A stretch of DNA of 64,000 bases from JAUMBM01 sp964645715 (GTDB taxonomy: Bacteria; Bacteroidota; Bacteroidia; Chitinophagales; Saprospiraceae). The stretch lies in the NCBI GenBank assembly GCA_964645715.1, contig CAZYAO010000012.1:1-64000 (forward strand), in the 5' to 3' direction. The notes beneath the pieces are model-generated. The model searched no databases. It had not been told where the DNA came from and saw only the letters and a program-made list of their open reading frames with translations. A program made the position numbers and the translations under genes. Below are positions 60,765 to 64,000 of this stretch, piece after piece. Position 1 is the first letter of the stretch. The number at the start of each line of letters is the position of its first letter.

Positions 60765-63700
60765 CTAACGAATCAGTGTCGTCTGCCCCCGGAAGCGCTG
60801 TTCACGGCCATCGGGCAACAGTGCGTCTGCCTGCCAGATAAAGACGCCCCCGTTGACTGGTTCCGAGCGGAAGTTGCCGTCCCAGCCGACGGTGGCATCA
60901 TTGACCTCAAAATCACGGGCCTCGAAGACAATTTCGCCCCAGCGGTCGTACACCCTGAACAACCGTACCTGAATGCCCGGCCTGCCATGCACCAGCAGCA
61001 AGTCGTTCTGTCCGTCATCATTGGGCGTAAACCCTGTAGGCACCTCTACCCGAAAATCTTTTTCGACAATCACTCGCACGCTGCCCCTGGCCTCACAGCC
61101 TTTTTCATCGCGAATCAGCAGCGCATAATCTGCTTCATACACGGGAAAAATAAGCGGCTGGCGACAGTCGGTACAACTCATACGGCTGGTATCGACGGTT
61201 GTCCAGCTGTAGACAATGACAGGCCTGTCGGACGTGATGACCGGGTCGAGGGTCGTTGTATCGCCATACGTAATGATCAGTCGGTCGGGCAGCTCCAGCA
61301 GCAGCGGATTAGGCTGCCGGATGGTTGCCACGCCCGACTGCTGTTCGCAGCCTTTGGCATCCCTGACCAGCACTGCATAGCTGCCTTCATCGAGGCCTGC
61401 AAACAAGGAGCTGCCACTAAACAGGCTGCTCGTGTTGAGTTTGAACCGATAAGGAGGGTTGCCCCCGGAAGCGAGTACCTGCAATTGGCCGTCAGCTTCG
61501 TCAAAGCAGCTCACATCGGTTGGCTGCAGATTGACAACGATGGGCGGAGGAGCCCCTACGGTATAGGTTTTTACGACTGCGCAGCCCAGTCCGTCGGTGA
61601 GGGTTACCGTGTATTCACCTGCTGTGAGTTGCTCGAGGCCTGCGCCGCCGGCGCCATTGGACCACTGAAAAATATAAGGTCCCTGACCGCCACTGGCCGT
61701 GAGTGCGATGCGTCCATTGCTGCTGTTGGCACAGTCGGCATTGGTAATCTGCGGCTGCAGCAGGATTGGCGGTGGCTGAATGAGATTAAACGACCGGCTG
61801 AGTACACAACCATTGGCATCCCGTGCCGTCAGGCTGTACTGTCCGGCGGCCAGACTGTCGATAGCAGCCGTAGTTGCTCCGTTGGACCACACATAACTAT
61901 AGGGTGACCTGCCGCCAGTGAGCTGGACGCTCACAGCTCCCGTCGACTGGCCTGCGCAGGCGATGTTGGTCAGTTGGGCCTCAGCGGCGAGCGGTGAAGG
62001 TTCCTCCACTGTGACAGCGGCAGCCGCCTCACAACCCTGGGCGTCGCTCACCGTTATCCCGTAATTGCCGGCGCGCAAATTGGCTGCGGTGGGTGTATTG
62101 CCGACGGCAGCCCCTGTCCATTGGTAGAGAAAAGGCGGCGTACCCCCGGCAACTGTCAGGCTAACCGATCCTGAAGCAGAGCCATGACAATCGACATCCA
62201 CCACCGCGTAGGAAAGCAGCACCGGCGGAGCCCTGTCTACCACCACCGGCAGCGTAAACTGACACCCATTGGCATCCTGGACTGTCAGCTGATAACTACC
62301 GCTGGTCAGTCCGCCGACAGTACTCCCCGACTGTCCGCTGCTCCAGCTGAAGGTATAGGGAGCCACCCCGCCCTGGGCCACTGCCGAAGCCCCCCCGTTG
62401 GGTGGGCCACTGCACGCCTGTACAACGGTGGTCACGGATGCAGAAAGCAGCGTGGGCTGATTGACCGTCACTGTCTCCGTCAACACACAGCTATTGGCAT
62501 CCGTCAGGCTAAGCTGGTAGTTACCCGCCTGCAGGCCTGAAACTACGGCTGTCTGCTGACCATTGCTCCAGCTATACTGATAACCACCCGCCCCGCCCGA
62601 GGCAGTTGCCGTGATCCGGCCACTGTCACCACCGAAACAGGCAACATCCAGCACTGCAAAATTCAGCGCCAGGGGCAAAGGCTGTGTGAGTTCAACTGTA
62701 TCCGCCGCCTGACAGCCATTGGCATCCGTCAGCCGGAGGCTGACCGATGCTGCACTCAGCTGCGAGAGACTGTCCGTATTAGCCGCAGAGACATTCCAGC
62801 TGTACGTATAAGGAGAAGTTCCTCCTGTAGCCAGACTACTGACAGCTCCGTCGCTGCCACCGAAGCAGGAAACAGGATAAGCACTAAGAGAAAGGACGAG
62901 ACGCGCTGGCTGAGACAGCAGCAGCGCCGTGTCCAGCAGACAGCCATTGGCATCTGTGACTGTAAGTGCTACATTCCCTGCCGCCAGCGCGTTGGTCAGC
63001 TGGGTTGTTGCCCCATTACTCCACTGATAATTGTAAGGCGGTCTGCCCCCAGAAACCAGCGCACTACCTTGTCCGTCGCTACCCCCGAAGCAGGCAGGCT
63101 GACGCAGGCTCAGCACTGCTGCCAGCGGTAGCGGCTCCGCCACCGACACCTGGGCTGTATTTTCACAACCATTGGCATCCCTGACCAGTAGCGAATACGT
63201 TCCTGCCAGCACATTGCTGGTGGTCGCCGCACTGCCAACGACCAGGCCTGAGGATGTTTCACGCCAGCTGTATACATAAGGAGGCACCCCCCCCTGGCTG
63301 TTTGCCTGCAGCATGCCCCCGGGCACTGCAGCACAAAGCGCATCCGTTGCCGAAGCCGACACCTGCAGGACAGCTGGCTGACCGACATCAGCACTTACGG
63401 AAAGCGAACAACCGTTGATATCTTCAATCAAAGCTTCATAACTACCAGCAGGAACATTGGCAATCGAAGGCCCGAAGAGCCCTCCGCTGCCGAGCCACTC
63501 GACAGTATACCCGCCTGTGCCCCCGCTGAGCAGCAACTGGACAGCCCCGTTGCTACCACCAAAACAACTGACAGCAGTAACATTGGCAGTCGCCTGTAGC
63601 GGCAGCGGCTCCGACAGCAGCGTATCAAGTCGATAGACACAGCCCGCGGCATCTGCCAGATTGAGCAGATACTGTCCTGCTCCCAACTGTGCAGCCACTG

Positions 63701-64000
63701 AGTCCGTTGCCCCCGACGACCAGTCGAAAACATAAGGACCATTCCCGTCATTGACCACCACGGTCAGTTCGCCATCCTGCCCCCCCGCGCAGCTGACAGG
63801 TTTTTTTACCACAAAAGCAAAGCCCGGATCTGGCGGCTGTGGTACGGTAAAACTCAGGCTGGCAGTACAGCCACTGCCATCAGTCACCTGAGCCACCCAA
63901 AGACCCGCCGACAGCCCCGTCAGCAAGCCAGTGGCATTTTGCTGTCCCGGCAGAGCATAGATAAAAGGCCCGTTGCCTGCCGTCACTTCCAGCTGCACAC
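60765..64000 (-). CDS. SprB-repeat adhesin-like protein with CHU_C T9SS domain (5' end outside window)
   Basis: More than 1070 residues, open to the window edge. It consists of about 11 complete SprB-type repeats of 75-80 residues (pattern VxCFGGSDGxxxxxxxGGxxPYxYxWSNG, then LxAGxYxLxVTDANGC and QPxPL), preceded by a partial one. One repeat (ALCAAVPGG) and the last (lacking the W-S-NG) have diverged. The C-terminus is a T9SS type B (CHU_C) domain: VPTGFTPNDDGQND, FRVYDRWGEIVFEA, GWDGNFRSEPVNGGVFIW. SprB-like proteins are large surface adhesins that move on the cell surface in gliding Flavobacteria; gliding here is not shown. Downstream: deacetylase and GNAT genes on the same strand. Confidence 0.92.
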   Translation of the reverse strand, partial: VQLEVTAGNGPFIYALPGQQNATGLLTGLSAGLWVAQVTDGSGCTASLSFTVPQPPDPGFAFVVKKPVSCAGGQDGELTVVVNDGNGPYVFDWSSGATDSVAAQLGAGQYLLNLADAAGCVYRLDTLLSEPLPLQATANVTAVSCFGGSNGAVQLLLSGGTGGYTVEWLGSGGLFGPSIANVPAGSYEALIEDINGCSLSVSADVGQPAVLQVSASATDALCAAVPGGMLQANSQGGVPPYVYSWRETSSGLVVGSAATTSNVLAGTYSLLVRDANGCENTAQVSVAEPLPLAAVLSLRQPACFGGSDGQGSALVSGGRPPYNYQWSNGATTQLTNALAAGNVALTVTDANGCLLDTALLLSQPARLVLSLSAYPVSCFGGSDGAVSSLATGGTSPYTYSWNVSAANTDSLSQLSAASVSLRLTDANGCQAADTVELTQPLPLALNFAVLDVACFGGDSGRITATASGGAGGYQYSWSNGQQTAVVSGLQAGNYQLSLTDANSCVLTETVTVNQPTLLSASVTTVVQACSGPPNGGASAVAQGGVAPYTFSWSSGQSGSTVGGLTSGSYQLTVQDANGCQFTLPVVVDRAPPVLLSYAVVDVDCHGSASGSVSLTVAGGTPPFLYQWTGAAVGNTPTAANLRAGNYGITVSDAQGCEAAAAVTVEEPSPLAAEAQLTNIACAGQSTGAVSVQLTGGRSPYSYVWSNGATTAAIDSLAAGQYSLTARDANGCVLSRSFNLIQPPPILLQPQITNADCANSSNGRIALTASGGQGPYIFQWSNGAGGAGLEQLTAGEYTVTLTDGLGCAVVKTYTVGAPPPIVVNLQPTDVSCFDEADGQLQVLASGGNPPYRFKLNTSSLFSGSSLFAGLDEGSYAVLVRDAKGCEQQSGVATIRQPNPLLLELPDRLIITYGDTTTLDPVITSDRPVIVYSWTTVDTSRMSCTDCRQPLIFPVYEADYALLIRDEKGCEARGSVRVIVEKDFRVEVPTGFTPNDDGQNDLLLVHGRPGIQVRLFRVYDRWGEIVFEARDFEVNDATVGWDGNFRSEPVNGGVFIWQADALLPDGREQRFRGQTTLIR

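Overview
The window looks like chromosomal DNA from a member of the Bacteroidota, most likely of the Saprospiria/Lewinella type; the phylum is well supported, the class is inference. Evidence seen directly: at least five secreted proteins end in type IX secretion (T9SS) sorting domains, four of type A with SxxPNPT-like motifs and one of CHU_C/type B; a Bacteroidota-style -7 promoter element (TAnnTTTG) precedes many genes; Shine-Dalgarno sequences are not evident; and there are typical Bacteroidota families (long QueA, BrxA/B bacilliredoxin, DUF4159, ASPIC/UnbV, SprB repeats). No phage, transposon, plasmid or CRISPR sequence was found. The DNA is a scaffold with three runs of exactly 100 N, each interrupting a gene.

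Layout. 1-5.7 kb: end of a secreted GH13 amylase, an alkaline phosphatase lipoprotein, a gap-broken CotH-like protein and a gap-broken acyl-CoA dehydrogenase. 5.7-15.4 kb: bacilliredoxin, queA and metG (divergent), DUF423, a small lipoprotein, a PspC-like protein, DUF4159 behind rsmE, rseP-hscB, and two tRNA-Leu genes. 15.4-24.4 kb: a non-coding hairpin-rich stretch, a 1047-aa AsmA-like protein, rnd, folC, a YkuK-like gene and fumC. 24.4-32.4 kb: Wzi-like outer-membrane protein, Rrf2 regulator, ffh, xseA, rpsU, purC, a TlpA-like lipoprotein and xseB.

32.4-64 kb is richer in large exported proteins: a 1699-aa protein with 14 copies of an unrecognised ~110-aa repeat, a divergent VCBS/ASPIC protein, a YeeZ-like dehydrogenase, an S9 peptidase, a 1563-aa protein that resolves into five consecutive seven-bladed WD40-type propellers, a class II aldolase-like protein, a T9SS esterase, a CrtZ-type hydroxylase, a tail-anchored hypothetical, a BNR-repeat protein and clpB. 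The last operon reads SprB-repeat adhesin (cut by the window end), polysaccharide deacetylase, GNAT acetyltransferase.

The window mixes housekeeping genes (translation, tRNA modification, Fe-S assembly, protein targeting, nucleotide and folate metabolism, proteostasis) with cell-surface and secreted proteins. I see no multi-gene system that is clearly new. The strongest unexplained items are the 14-repeat exported protein, the five-propeller protein, a paired palindromic site upstream of clpB, and possible small RNAs downstream of the tRNA genes. Nearly every gene end carries a long, mostly perfect hairpin of unique sequence.
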